Shown here: positions 17,996-26,561 of the stretch, in pieces
Layout of the letters: every line of letters begins with the position of its first letter
Position numbering within the stretch: position 1 is the stretch's first letter
Assembly: GCF_014836545.1 (NCBI RefSeq)
Contig: NZ_JACSQS010000008.1
Coordinates: 73,739-137,738, forward strand
Reading direction: 5' to 3'
DNA length: 64,000 bases
Source of the DNA: Stenotrophomonas lacuserhaii
Lineage (GTDB): Bacteria; Pseudomonadota; Gammaproteobacteria; Xanthomonadales; Xanthomonadaceae
The notes under the pieces: model-generated
Database searches by the model: none
What the model saw: only the letters and a program-made list of their open reading frames with translations
Told to the model about the DNA's origin: nothing
Program-made: the position numbers and the translations under genes

Positions 17996-18361
17996 GTGAT
18001 CCGCCACATGAGCCACGAAGAGTATGTCATCGACTTCCGTCGCCAAGCCGTGGCGCTGTGTTCGGGCATCCTGGACGGAACGATCAACGTAATTGCAGGC
18101 TGCCATGCGCTAAGGAGCCTACGCTGGGAAGTCGAGGTGGAACAGCACGATGAGGACTTCTTCCTCTTCGCCATGATTTCGTCGGAGACCGAAACCCTGC
18201 CCACCGGGGCCGAGCGTGACCAATGGGCCCCAGCAGCGCTGGCCGAACTGGAGCCGGAACTTCAGGAAGCCATCGAATGGGCCCTGCCGCAAGCCGTTGT
18301 GGCGTGCAGATCGGTTGTGCAGCGCTTCGGCCCGGACGGGTCCGGAAGCGGCAGCGCTTGA
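17996..18361 (+). CDS. hypothetical protein, GTG start
   Basis: 121 aa. AAGGA lies 7 nt before a GTG at 17996, which is preferred over the ATG four codons later. The protein is helical and acidic (AVALCSGILDGTINVIAGCHALRSLRWE, DFFLFAMISSETETLPTG). This pattern recalls small families seen near toxin-immunity loci, but there is no toxin here and I assign no function. Confidence 0.6.
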   Translation: MIRHMSHEEYVIDFRRQAVALCSGILDGTINVIAGCHALRSLRWEVEVEQHDEDFFLFAMISSETETLPTGAERDQWAPAALAELEPELQEAIEWALPQAVVACRSVVQRFGPDGSGSGSA

Positions 18362-18427
18362 TCGGTTAGTAACCGGCCCTCGGATACCATTCGGGTACGC
18401 CTGAACTTCATACGCAAGGACGCCGTT

Positions 18428-19186
18428 ATGCCCAGCTGCCGCTCATTCCGCCCTGCCCTGCTCGCCGGCCTGCTTCTGGCACCACTCGTGGCGCTCGCCC
18501 AGCCGGCGCAGACCCCTGCCGCCGTACGGCAATACCAGGCCATGCAGACGCTCAAGGCGATGGCCGCTTCTACCAAGAAACCTGCAGTAAGCGAAATCGC
18601 GTCCCAAGTACGCAGCGCCAACAATCCAGATGTGCTGGTTGGCATGGACGCCATGACGCCCACGCAAGCACTGCAGATCTGTGGCTTCGCCGAACACGCC
18701 GTGCTGGTCTCCTCGGACATGACAGGTGACGGCGCCAACCGGACCCTGCTGCAGCAGATGGCGCCCGCGTGGAATGACGCGAAAGTGTTCGCATTGCAGT
18801 GCAACGCCAAGCACGTATCGCTGCGCGGAACCGCCATGGCAAGACAGCCAGACGCACAGCGGACCGATGACTATCTGCTGCCCCTGCGCATGCATGCCGA
18901 GCTGCTGGTTGGCTACTATGCACGTGTGAGCGTCACCGTAGCCTCGCCCGACACACCGCTGCTGCAGCGCCAAGCCATCCTGCGCGAGGCATTGCCGGCG
19001 GCCGACATGGCCGTTCGCTCGCTATCGCTGCATGCACGCGCGCAACATCAGAAAAACGTGCAGCAGCAGGTCAATCAAGTGGCGAATGCAGATAAATCGC
19101 TCGTTGCACCCCTGCTTGCTGTATTCAACACGACCGAATGCAACGACGCATGCAGGCTGCTCAATACCCAACCCGCCATGCTGTAA
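18428..19186 (+). CDS. secreted hypothetical protein
   Basis: 252 aa with a signal peptide (cleavage near ALAQ at about residue 24). The mature part is mostly alpha-helical with four cysteines (one in ICGF, one in LQCNAK, and a late CNDAC pair) that could form disulfides in the periplasm. Not recognised. It has a separate start 66 nt after the previous gene; CGGTTAGTAACCG at 18363-18375 is a small inverted repeat between them. Confidence 0.6.
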   Translation: MPSCRSFRPALLAGLLLAPLVALAQPAQTPAAVRQYQAMQTLKAMAASTKKPAVSEIASQVRSANNPDVLVGMDAMTPTQALQICGFAEHAVLVSSDMTGDGANRTLLQQMAPAWNDAKVFALQCNAKHVSLRGTAMARQPDAQRTDDYLLPLRMHAELLVGYYARVSVTVASPDTPLLQRQAILREALPAADMAVRSLSLHARAQHQKNVQQQVNQVANADKSLVAPLLAVFNTTECNDACRLLNTQPAML

Positions 19187-19590
19187 TGGCTTGATCGGCT
19201 GCCTACGGGATCGACGACACGTGCACGCCTGAGCATGCGTTCGGCGTGACGCCCCTGCCTGCCTGCGATGACGTGGACGTCCACTGAGCGCTGTGCTTTT
19301 GAAGATCGGCCCATGTACGTGGATGCCTGCGGCTGTTGGTATGTAGATGCTGGCGACGTAGAAGCGTCAGTCGGGATTGGCATCCTGTTCGGCAAATACA
19401 ATTTTGGCTCTGTTTTGCCCTCTGGGCACGGCGGAGAATGCACTGCATCGCGCGCCGGTTTCATGGTGGGCGATGTGTGGGGATCCCTGATCCGCCGGCC
19501 ATTTTTGTGTTTGCCCCGGTATGCCAACCCGCATCGCCCGCCACCTCGCGCGTCCGCGCAGGTGGCCACACGCCTTGGGAAGGATGACCG
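19187..19590. other. 404-nt gap without a convincing gene
   Basis: No RNA gene, REP unit or credible coding frame is visible. A 12-bp palindrome GTGGACGTCCAC lies at 19273-19284. An open plus-strand frame at 19268-19636 lacks a ribosome site and has biased, repetitive composition, so I do not call it. A promoter for the 19591 operon probably lies near its right end. Confidence 0.4.
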
Positions 19591-20001
19591 ATGGAATCGC
19601 AGAATCCGCTTAGTGCCAAACGCTTGCACGCCTTGATCGGCGACGAGATCCACGAGTTTCCGCCTTACTTCATGGAGCGGCTGGAAAGGAAGCTGGAGGA
19701 GTTCGAACACTCCCGCGAAAATCCGGCGGGCGTGGTGCATCTGCAGCTGGTGCCCGACTTACCCAAAGACGCACGTGTGTTCGACCTGGACAGCTACGCC
19801 GACCGCCACAGCAAGGTAGCCGTGCCGCGCGCCACGCTGCAGGGCATCAGCGCGATCCTTGAAATCCTGCATTCGGTGCAGGTGGGCAGGCAGGACGGCG
19901 GCACGCATGCCGTGCTGAGCGATCACTTGGTGGAGGGCCTGATCACCGCCGGCCGCGCCTTGGTGAACTCATCCATCGAATCCATGCGGAGTGCAACATG
20001 A
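19591..20001 (+). CDS. hypothetical protein, first gene of an HTH pair
   Basis: 136 aa. An N-terminal helical region (LIGDEIHEFPPYFMERLERKLEEFEHSRE) is followed by an alpha/beta part and a C-terminal helix bundle. An AAGGA site lies 6 nt before the ATG. Its stop overlaps the start of the HTH gene (ATGA). It does not look like a RelE, HigB or other known toxin, so a toxin role is not claimed. Confidence 0.6.
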   Translation: MESQNPLSAKRLHALIGDEIHEFPPYFMERLERKLEEFEHSRENPAGVVHLQLVPDLPKDARVFDLDSYADRHSKVAVPRATLQGISAILEILHSVQVGRQDGGTHAVLSDHLVEGLITAGRALVNSSIESMRSAT

Positions 20002-20303
20002 GTGATATCGAATTCAAGATCCCGCCGATCAACAGCGCCGCCGCCCGCGACGCTGAGCGCGCGGAGTACCTGGACGTCCGGATGCGGATGGAGGGATGTG
20101 ACGAACCGAGCATCGGGCGCGCCCTGCTGCTGGTTGCAGAACTGCACGGCATGTCACGCATCGCGCAGGCGTGCGGCGTGAGCGTGGTAACCCTGCGCCG
20201 CCAGTTGAACGGCACCCGCCCGCTGTACCTGGAAACCGTGCTCGGTGTAATGCGCGCAATGAACCTGCAGCTGCGGGTGGAAGATCGCGTTACCGCTGAT
20301 TGA
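19998..20303 (+). CDS. addiction-module antidote-like HTH protein
   Basis: 101 aa. The C-terminal half is a lambda-repressor-like HTH of the HigA2/antidote type (MSRIAQACGVSVVTLRRQLNGTRPLYLETVLGVMRAMNLQLRVE). Family members normally pair with RelE/HigB-type toxins placed upstream; here the upstream overlapping gene is unrelated to those. It may be a repressor of its own operon or an antitoxin of an undescribed pair. Confidence 0.7.
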   Translation: MSDIEFKIPPINSAAARDAERAEYLDVRMRMEGCDEPSIGRALLLVAELHGMSRIAQACGVSVVTLRRQLNGTRPLYLETVLGVMRAMNLQLRVEDRVTAD

Positions 20304-20325
20304 TTCCATTGGCAGTGAGGTGCAT

Positions 20326-20397
20326 CGGGTGGGTGATGACCGCCCTCGGTGGGTGACGACTGTCCTTGGTGGGTGACGACCGTTGGTCGTCACGCCC
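20326..20397. repeat. degenerate tandem GGGTGACGAC repeats with REP palindrome
   Basis: Three tandem GGTGGGTGAYGAC segments lie after the HTH gene. The last one (20371-20396) is a full palindrome, GTGACGACC-GTT-GGTCGTCAC, of the family also present near 31020, 36400 and 40020-40115. It may stop or protect the upstream transcript. Confidence 0.75.
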
Positions 20398-20437
20398 CTG
20401 CCCGGCCGACCTGCCGGCAACACGCCTCGGGTCAAGC

Positions 20438-20640
20438 TCACCCAGGGGATGTGCTTGCCCTGATCGTCCCGGGGTCTGACTCACCCTTCTTGTAGTCGTA
20501 GGCAGTGAGTTGCCAGAAGGCTGCGGCGTCCTCGCCCGTGACCCATGTGTAGCTCCAGGACTCCCTGCCTCCTGTAGCATCCGTCTGCGCGATGCCGATG
20601 GCGGGCGCCGCACGGACGGCGCTTCGCAGTTTCAGGCGTG
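20438..20640 (-). pseudogene. possible gene remnant downstream of the BLUF gene
   Basis: An open frame without its own start reads protein-like sequence (GRESWSYTWVTGEDAAAFW, QLTAYDYKKGESDPG) before a stop. It overlaps the BLUF stop by a few nt. The composition looks more protein-like than shadow frames here, but it has no family match I can name. It may be a fragment of a lost gene or chance. Confidence 0.25.
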
Positions 20641-21048
20641 GCTGAAACGTCCGTTCACTACGTCCAGCAGATGGTCCACCGCGCCGGGCCGGCGGTTGCC
20701 CTGCACGAAACCGGACCAGTCCGCGCGGGCGATGGAGCCCAGCACGATGCTGTCCACTTCGAACTTCTTCAGCGGCCAATGGCGGAACAGGCGCTTGCCG
20801 GTCACGCCCTTGGCGATCTCGGCAATGCCGGTGTGCAGGCCAGCTTGGCGCACGCGCCCGTAAGCCTGTGCCACGCCCTCGCCGGGGCCTTCCAGATACT
20901 GAAGGAACCGGCCGCCGTCAAACAGCAGCACGCCACTGACATCGGCAGCACGGTTGAACGCTTCGGCATCGGCAACGAGCGCCTGAAGGTCCTGCGGGTC
21001 GATGCGCTTGCTGACCCGGCTTGTGTACACCACAGCTTCCAAGGACAT
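20632..21048 (-). CDS. BLUF-domain blue-light sensor
   Basis: 138-aa stand-alone BLUF protein that should bind FAD. The key residues are present: Tyr8 (AVVYTS), Asn32 (AFNRAADVSGVLLFD) and Gln50 (FLQYLEGP), and a late HWPL segment takes the place of the usual Trp/Met strand. There is no output domain (EAL, GGDEF or cyclase), so it must act through a partner. No obvious partner is adjacent. Co-transcribed genes are not apparent. Confidence 0.88.
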   Translation of the reverse strand: MSLEAVVYTSRVSKRIDPQDLQALVADAEAFNRAADVSGVLLFDGGRFLQYLEGPGEGVAQAYGRVRQAGLHTGIAEIAKGVTGKRLFRHWPLKKFEVDSIVLGSIARADWSGFVQGNRRPGAVDHLLDVVNGRFSHA

Positions 21049-21189
21049 GAAACCTCCTTGCGCTTCTGCGCGAACTAAGCAAGGAGAAACCTTAACAGCT
21101 GAATGCGTTCATAGTTTGGACGGAAGCTGAATAGGGGGCCGGGTTCCTCGGATAGGTGCAGAATCGGGGTTTCCGACCGGGCTGGGCGC

Positions 21190-21594
21190 ATGAAGACGCC
21201 ACAAGTACCTGCCACCCATATGGAGCTGGCTGTGGATGGCAAGTCGCCTGAGCTTTTCGCTGCTTTGCGCGACTTGTTCCTTGCCTATCGAAGCGAGCTT
21301 TCGGTTGTGCACGATGAGAATGGGCGTTTCTACGCAAACTGTAGAAAGCTTGATGCGAAGGGCAAGGTTCAGTTCTTCGGGGCGATTAAGGTATCGGGCC
21401 GCAAGCATTCGTTTCACTTCATGCCGGTGTATGACTTTCCCGAACTGCTTTGCGACCTCAGTCCAGCCTTGAAAAAGCAAATGCAGGGGAAGTCGTGCTT
21501 CAATTTCACTTCTTCGGATCCGGCTGTGCTGGAAGAACTGCAACACCTTGTTCAACAGGGCGCTTCCCGCTACAAAGCAGTCGGTAAGCTTTGA
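21190..21594 (+). CDS. hypothetical protein of lower GC content
   Basis: 134 aa, soluble, alpha/beta (DLFLAYRSELSVVHDENGRFYANCRK, KVSGRKHSFHFMPVYDFPELL). Codon use is clearly less GC-biased than its neighbours, which suggests recent acquisition. There is no good family assignment; a fold related to DNA-binding or nuclease-associated small proteins is possible but not shown. Confidence 0.6.
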   Translation: MKTPQVPATHMELAVDGKSPELFAALRDLFLAYRSELSVVHDENGRFYANCRKLDAKGKVQFFGAIKVSGRKHSFHFMPVYDFPELLCDLSPALKKQMQGKSCFNFTSSDPAVLEELQHLVQQGASRYKAVGKL

Positions 21595-21646
21595 GATCGC
21601 CGTGCACATGATTGCTTCGGTCACGTCCGCGCAGCAAGGTTCACTG

Positions 21647-22024
21647 CTACTTGATCTTCAGCTCCGGCAGAAGAGGATCAACATCAACCAGCTCCAGAGA
21701 CTTGACCATGTGCAGCGTCCCGTTCTTGTACTTGAGGAAATGGGGACTCTTCACGTGCTGTTCGTATGCCTGCCGGCTCGCATATATTTCAAGAATCGTC
21801 AGTCTGGTCGGGTCCTTCTTGTCGAAGACGGCGTACAACGAAAGCACGCCTGGCTCGAGCTCCATTGAGGCGCGAACCTCTTCAGCCAGGGCGTCTCGGT
21901 AGGCGGGCAAATGGTCCGCGTTTACGGTGATCTTTGACAGCCTCGTCATCTGCAACTCCTCAGCTCCAACACTGAAGGAGCATGCAGCCATGCCGATCAA
22001 GGTTCCGATGAGTATCTTTTTCAA
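21647..22024 (-). CDS. exported ABM-fold monooxygenase-like protein
   Basis: 125 aa. A signal peptide (MKKILIGTLIGMAACSFSVGA) precedes a dimeric alpha/beta-barrel ABM domain (TRLSKITVNADHLPAYRDALAEEVRASMELEPG; LTILEIYASRQAYEQHVKSPHF). ABM proteins are cofactor-free monooxygenases or quinol oxidases, or heme-degrading enzymes. Export is unusual for the fold. The start is TTG with GGAG 6 nt upstream. It is the last gene of the seven-gene operon. Confidence 0.8.
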   Translation of the reverse strand: MKKILIGTLIGMAACSFSVGAEELQMTRLSKITVNADHLPAYRDALAEEVRASMELEPGVLSLYAVFDKKDPTRLTILEIYASRQAYEQHVKSPHFLKYKNGTLHMVKSLELVDVDPLLPELKIK

Positions 22025-22073
22025 TCAATTCTCCAACGTGCACGTGCCACTCGGCGCAGAGTTTTCCGGAGCA

Positions 22074-22862
22074 TCATTCCTGCCGATCCTCGAGCTGGCG
22101 CTGAATACTAACGCGGACACGTTCGGCAGCCTCCACGCTGAATCGGGCTTCGAGAACATCGGCCAGGCTGGACAGCTGCTCAGGGCGCACGCCTATGTTC
22201 ATGCTGATTCCTATGTGAGACTGCAACTGGGGTTCCACCCCGGACATGGCAGCCAGCATGCTGACCGTAGCCAACTCGCGGCTCTGCCAATCAAGGTTGT
22301 CGCGCTCGAAGATGTCGCCAAAGAGATGCGTGCGCAGATACTCATTTGCCTGCGGTGCGAAATCGAACAATGGCCCTGAGACCGGACCTCCAGCCAGCTG
22401 GGTCTGATTCGCGGTGCCTGCGGCGAGCAACGCGTCGCCCTTGGGAATCGGCTTGCCGGGCTCGCGCCCGGCTTCATCCTGGATGCCCCTCTGCCTGCGC
22501 GCCTCCGCCACCTTCATCAGTTCGCTCAATGCGTTCAGGCTCCGCGGAAAGCCCGCATAGGCGTAAACCTGCACGAGGATCTCTCGTGCTTCGGCCACAC
22601 TCAGTCCCGCGTCCAAGCCCTGATTCAGCGCGCCCCGAAGGATATCCATGTTGCCAGTTGCTGCTGAGGCGCTGATCGGAATAATGGCTTGCTGGCGGGT
22701 GTCCAGTTCGGTGGTAGAACCCACGTTTGATCTGACGTTCATAGCTGCTCCTTCATATGCGAAAGCCATCTGTCCCGGACCGGAGACAAGCATCGCCGCA
22801 CCCATCAGGCAGGCGAGACGACTGGACCGCCGTTTCCAATCAATCGCCTTGGTACTGGGCAT
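22074..22862 (-). CDS. exported carboxymuconolactone decarboxylase-like protein
   Basis: 262 aa with a signal peptide (WKRRSSRLACLMGAAMLVSG...AFA). Two CMD/AhpD-like domains follow (about 45-125, with LNQGLDAGLSVAEAREILVQVYAYAGFPRSLNAL; and about 165-262). Family members are peroxidases with a CxxC pair or decarboxylases; here no CxxC is visible, so a peroxidase reaction is unlikely. The start overlaps the cupin gene by 23 nt; AAGGTGA precedes it. Confidence 0.82.
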   Translation of the reverse strand: MPSTKAIDWKRRSSRLACLMGAAMLVSGPGQMAFAYEGAAMNVRSNVGSTTELDTRQQAIIPISASAATGNMDILRGALNQGLDAGLSVAEAREILVQVYAYAGFPRSLNALSELMKVAEARRQRGIQDEAGREPGKPIPKGDALLAAGTANQTQLAGGPVSGPLFDFAPQANEYLRTHLFGDIFERDNLDWQSRELATVSMLAAMSGVEPQLQSHIGISMNIGVRPEQLSSLADVLEARFSVEAAERVRVSIQRQLEDRQE

Positions 22863-23328
22863 CGGTCACCTTCTCCAACCAGTTCACGTTCTGACCCTCG
22901 CGCACGCCGGTCACGGCAAGGTGCGTCATAGCGGTACCGGGGGCAGCTCCATGCCAGTGCTTCACCCTTGGCGGGCACCACACCACATCCCCGGGACGAA
23001 CGACCTGAAGGGGCTTACCCCACTCCTGCACGCGCCCAACGCCAGAGGTGACCACCAGACGCTGGCCCGCGGGGTGGGTGTGCCACGCTGATCGTGCACC
23101 CGGCTCAAACGTCACCAGCCCGCCGGAGGCGGAGATACCAGCGTCCGCGGGCCAGAGCGGGTCGATGCGAACGCTGCCGGTGAAGTACTCCGCAGGACCC
23201 TTCATCGAAGCCTGATTCCCGGCAGCGGTGATCTGCTCGGGCGCCGCAGCTTGAGCCTCATGGGGAACGCCGAGCAGCGCCCAGACAGAGAGGGCCATGA
23301 GCCCGCGAAACGCGGATCGAACCAACAT
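22840..23328 (-). CDS. exported cupin protein
   Basis: 162 aa with a signal peptide (cleavage near AQAA at about 28). The cupin barrel keeps metal-ligand residues: GARSAWHTHPAGQ (motif 1, two His) and CPPRVKHWHGAAP (motif 2). It is about 60 percent identical by eye to the next upstream cupin, which has no signal peptide, so the operon holds an exported and a cytosolic version of one enzyme. Probable dioxygenase, isomerase or small-molecule binder. Confidence 0.85.
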   Translation of the reverse strand: MLVRSAFRGLMALSVWALLGVPHEAQAAAPEQITAAGNQASMKGPAEYFTGSVRIDPLWPADAGISASGGLVTFEPGARSAWHTHPAGQRLVVTSGVGRVQEWGKPLQVVRPGDVVWCPPRVKHWHGAAPGTAMTHLAVTGVREGQNVNWLEKVTDAQYQGD

Positions 23329-23329
23329 G

Positions 23330-23770
23330 TCAGGCGCCTCCCTCAGAGCGGGCCGGTGCGTCAGCTGCGGCAGGTCCGGCCAGGTACTGCGCTTCGGTCA
23401 CATGCTCCAGCCAGTCAACGTTCCTGCCATCCAACGCCTCCTGGACTGCGATATGCGTCATGGCGGTGGTGGGCGATGCACCGTGCCAGTGTTTGTGACC
23501 CGGCCGGCACCGGATCACGTCACCCGCGCGGATCTCCACGATCGGCCCGCCTTCGCACTGTGTCCAACCGAAGCCGGCAGTAACGATAAGCGTCTGCCCC
23601 AACGGATGGGTGTGCCACGCAGTGCGCGCGCCCGGCTCGAAGGTGACCGCGGCGCAGGATACCCTCGATGGCGCAGGGGCAGCATTGAGCGGGTCGATGC
23701 GGACGGTGCCGGTAAACCAGTCCGCCGATCCCTTGATGGATGCCTGCGTACCAACGCGTTTGATTTCCAT
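23330..23770 (-). CDS. cytosolic cupin protein, paralogue of the exported cupin
   Basis: 146 aa, no signal peptide. The cupin motifs are [13 protein letters not shown] and [13 protein letters not shown]. The start at 23770 (MEIKRVGTQ) follows GAGGTGA; upstream in-frame codons lack support. One nt separates its stop from the start of the exported copy. Such cupin genes are commonly found next to CMD and hydrolase genes under LysR control. Confidence 0.85.
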   Translation of the reverse strand: MEIKRVGTQASIKGSADWFTGTVRIDPLNAAPAPSRVSCAAVTFEPGARTAWHTHPLGQTLIVTAGFGWTQCEGGPIVEIRAGDVIRCRPGHKHWHGASPTTAMTHIAVQEALDGRNVDWLEHVTEAQYLAGPAAADAPARSEGGA

Positions 23771-23812
23771 GTGGCTCACCTCGTTGTGGTTTATAAGGGA
23801 TGCGGCCAACCG

Positions 23813-24298
23813 CTAGTCGGACTCGATGCGCGCCTCAACGGGGCCTTCCGTGCGAAGGGTCTGCAGTCCTCCTTCTATGCGACCCAGCCGGATCAGACCC
23901 TTCGAGTATCCAAAGGGCTTGTGGAAAATGGCCAGGTTTCCCCACGGCGCATAGAAGGCGATATCGCCTGCCACCGGCGTGATTCCCTCCGGCTCGCCCG
24001 CCACGCTGAGACGGCGGGGAAGCTGCGCGATCTTCTCAGTCGCGGCGTAGTCCTCAAGCTGCAGCGTCAGGGGCAACTGGGCCGCGAATTCGCGTCCGGG
24101 GATACTGTCTTCCAGGGTGGCCGACAGCGTCTGATCATTGATGATCAGTCGAATCTTCATGGAATGGACCTCCGGATTGGACCGTACTTTCATGGGCACG
24201 ATGGGTTGATGATTGTGCTCGGCAGAGCATGCCGACACCGCTCCGAATGCAAGAGAAAGGCACAGCAGCGGCTCTGCGGTCGACGACATTCGCCCCAT
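23813..24298 (-). CDS. cyclophilin-like-fold lipoprotein
   Basis: 161 aa. The start at 24298 overlaps the MFS stop (TGATG). A short hydrophobic N-terminus ends in a lipobox VSAC, so it should be a lipoprotein. The body (MKIRLIINDQTLSATLEDSIPGREFAAQLPLTLQLEDYA; FYAPWGNLAIFHKPFGYSKGLIRLGRI) is the cyclophilin-like domain, which lacks cyclophilin catalytic residues. Function unknown; a binding role in the pathway is inferred. Confidence 0.8.
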   Translation of the reverse strand: MGRMSSTAEPLLCLSLAFGAVSACSAEHNHQPIVPMKVRSNPEVHSMKIRLIINDQTLSATLEDSIPGREFAAQLPLTLQLEDYAATEKIAQLPRRLSVAGEPEGITPVAGDIAFYAPWGNLAIFHKPFGYSKGLIRLGRIEGGLQTLRTEGPVEARIESD

Positions 24299-25506
24299 CA
24301 GCCCCGACCCTCCGCGGCGACCGCCGGCCCCGACGGGGCCGCAGCGCCGGCCGCCGTGACATAGGCGAGCAGTGCGGCAATCAGCAGCAGGCCTGCACTG
24401 GCCAGGAACGTACTGGCAAAGCCGACGCTGTCTAACAGCAGTCCGCCGACGGTCGAGCCGAGTGCGATGGAGCACTGCACCACCGCCACCATCAGCCCGC
24501 CGCCGGCCTCGGCGTTGTCAGTGAAAGTGCGGGCCAGCCAGCTCCACCAGCCCACTGGCGCGGCCGTTGCCAGCAGGCCCCATGCCGAGAGCAGCGCGGC
24601 GGTCGGCCAAAGGTGGGGCCCCAATGCAACCAAGGCCACGGCAATGAGCGCCATCAAGGCTGGAATGATCACAAGCGTTCGGTAAAGCCCACGCCTGATG
24701 AACGCGCCAATGACGAGCGTGCCCACGAAGCCGCTTACGCCGATGGCCAGCAGCACCAGGGGTACAGCGGACGTTCCCGCACTGGTCACCCTTTCCAGGA
24801 ACGGCCGCACGTAGGTGAACAACGCAAATTGCCCCATGAAGAAGGCACCGCAGGCAAGCATGCCAATTGCCACCAAACGCCGCCGGAACAGCGCGACCAG
24901 CCCGCCTTGCGACTGCGCGCTCTCCGCAGGCATGGAGGGCAGACAAAGCCACTGCCATGCGAGGGCTATGGCAGCCACCGGCAAAAGGCACAGGAACGCA
25001 CCGCGCCAGCCGATCATGCCGCCCAAGTAGCTGCCTAATGGCGCCGCAACGACCGTTGCAAGCGCGTTGCCGCTGTTGAATATCGCCAAGGCTCGCGGGA
25101 CTTTTGCAGCAGGCACCAGCCGCATGGCCGTTGCGGCAGACAGTGACCAGAACCCACCGATCACCACGCCAATCAGCGCGCGCCCTGTCATGTAGACCGG
25201 ATAGTTGGGAGCCAAGGCCACCACCACACCCGACACCGCCATCAACGCGGTGAGGATCAGCAGCAACGTTCGTCGGTCCATGTTGCCTGCCAACCGGGAG
25301 ATTGACAGGCTGGTCAGCACCGCAAAGGCGCCTGAAATGGCAATGCCGTACCCGGCAAGACCTTCGGTCACGCCCAGATCTTCCGCCAGGGGAGTAAGCA
25401 GGCTCACCGGCATGAATTCAGAGGCGATCAACGCGAAGACGCACAGCGTCATCGCGAGCACGCCGCCCCAATTGGCGCGACCTGCAGTGGCGTCGTTGCG
25501 GCTCAT
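24298..25506 (-). CDS. MFS transporter (DHA1-type)
   Basis: 402 aa with twelve predicted membrane helices. The DHA1 loop 2-3 signature is present in modified form (GNMDRRTLLLILTALM) and motif C resembles antiporters (GNALATVVAAPLGSYLGG). It resembles AraJ/NepI/YdhP-type efflux carriers for sugars, nucleosides or drugs. It overlaps the hydrolase upstream by 4 nt and the lipoprotein downstream. Confidence 0.88.
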   Translation of the reverse strand: MSRNDATAGRANWGGVLAMTLCVFALIASEFMPVSLLTPLAEDLGVTEGLAGYGIAISGAFAVLTSLSISRLAGNMDRRTLLLILTALMAVSGVVVALAPNYPVYMTGRALIGVVIGGFWSLSAATAMRLVPAAKVPRALAIFNSGNALATVVAAPLGSYLGGMIGWRGAFLCLLPVAAIALAWQWLCLPSMPAESAQSQGGLVALFRRRLVAIGMLACGAFFMGQFALFTYVRPFLERVTSAGTSAVPLVLLAIGVSGFVGTLVIGAFIRRGLYRTLVIIPALMALIAVALVALGPHLWPTAALLSAWGLLATAAPVGWWSWLARTFTDNAEAGGGLMVAVVQCSIALGSTVGGLLLDSVGFASTFLASAGLLLIAALLAYVTAAGAAAPSGPAVAAEGRG

Positions 25507-26561
25507 TTCGAGGCAAGACCGCGCTGGAAGAACCTCGTCAGTTTTTCCAAGGGAATCAGGTTGGTACGGTCATACAGGTCCACGTGCCCCGCACCTTTCA
25601 CCCAGTAGAGCTCCTTCGGCTGGCCCGCCCTTTGGTAGGCGTCTTCGCTGAACTCGCGGGAATGCGCGGCGTCGCCGGAGACGAACAGCATCGGCCGGGG
25701 CGAGATGGTCTGGATGTCATTGAAGGGATAGAAGTTCATGAATTTGACCAGGCTGCTGAAGAGCGGCTGGGTCGTCAGCTCCGCCGTATCGCCCTTGGGC
25801 GTGTAGGCGCCGCGCGGGGTGCGGTAAAAGTCGAAGAACTCGCGTTGGATGGCAGGGGTGTCAGCATCGAGCTTGTTCACTGTGCCTGGCACGTACACAG
25901 CTGCCCCGCCCTTGAACTCGGCCAGGCGCTGATCGGTTGCGGACTGGATCACCGCCTTGCGCTGTTCCAGCGATTGCCCGTTGTTCAGCCCCTGCCGTGC
26001 AGCCGCTCCCATGTCGTACATGCTCACCGTGGCAATGGCCTTGATGCGCGGGTCGATCTTGGCCGCGCTGATCACAAAGCTGCCGCTACCGCAGATACCC
26101 AGGCCGCCGATCCGATCCGGGTCCACGAAGGACTGCGTGCTCAGGAAGTCCACGGCCGCACTGATGTCGTCCGAATAGATTTCCGGAGCAACCAGGTGCC
26201 GCGGAGCACCGCCGCTTTCTCCCCAGAAGGAAAGATCGATCGCCAGCGTAACGAAGCCCTGCTCGGCCAGCTTCTGCGCGTAGAGTTGCGAGCTCTGTTC
26301 CTTCACCGCGCCCATCGGGTGGCCGACCACCACGGCGGGGGCGCGGCTGCCGCCAGGCAGGCCCTGAGGGCGGTACATCGTGCCTACCACTTCCATCTGG
26401 TACTGGTTGCGGAAACTGACGCGCTCACCGGTGACCGTGGGGCTACGGTAGAAGTTATCCGCCCCGGCGGGACGGGTTGGCAGCGGCGCGACAGCGGCCA
26501 ACGTGGAAAGCGGGAGGAGGTGGCTGGCAAGCAGCGCCAGCAGCAACGTGGTGGGTTTCAT
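25503..26561 (-). CDS. exported dienelactone hydrolase-like protein
   Basis: 352 aa with a signal peptide (LLLALLASHLLPLSTLAA). Alpha/beta-hydrolase fold: VVVGHPMGAVKEQS, nucleophile elbow GLGICGSGS, which carries Cys in place of Ser as in dienelactone hydrolases, a late Asp in VSGDAAH and the terminal His in KGAGHVDLYD. The first gene of the minus-strand operon, divergent from the LysR gene. Confidence 0.85.
   Translation of the reverse strand: MKPTTLLLALLASHLLPLSTLAAVAPLPTRPAGADNFYRSPTVTGERVSFRNQYQMEVVGTMYRPQGLPGGSRAPAVVVGHPMGAVKEQSSQLYAQKLAEQGFVTLAIDLSFWGESGGAPRHLVAPEIYSDDISAAVDFLSTQSFVDPDRIGGLGICGSGSFVISAAKIDPRIKAIATVSMYDMGAAARQGLNNGQSLEQRKAVIQSATDQRLAEFKGGAAVYVPGTVNKLDADTPAIQREFFDFYRTPRGAYTPKGDTAELTTQPLFSSLVKFMNFYPFNDIQTISPRPMLFVSGDAAHSREFSEDAYQRAGQPKELYWVKGAGHVDLYDRTNLIPLEKLTRFFQRGLASK

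Noticed and set aside
19268..19636. 122-codon frame in the 19187-19590 gap
   Set aside because: No ribosome site, mixed Arg/Pro-rich composition and overlap with the better-supported gene at 19591.
19591..20303. Canonical higBA or relBE toxin-antitoxin locus
   Set aside because: Only the HTH half fits; the partner does not resemble RelE/HigB toxins.
23330..23809. Longer start for the cytosolic cupin at 23809
   Set aside because: The GAGGTGA ribosome site and family N-terminus support 23770.
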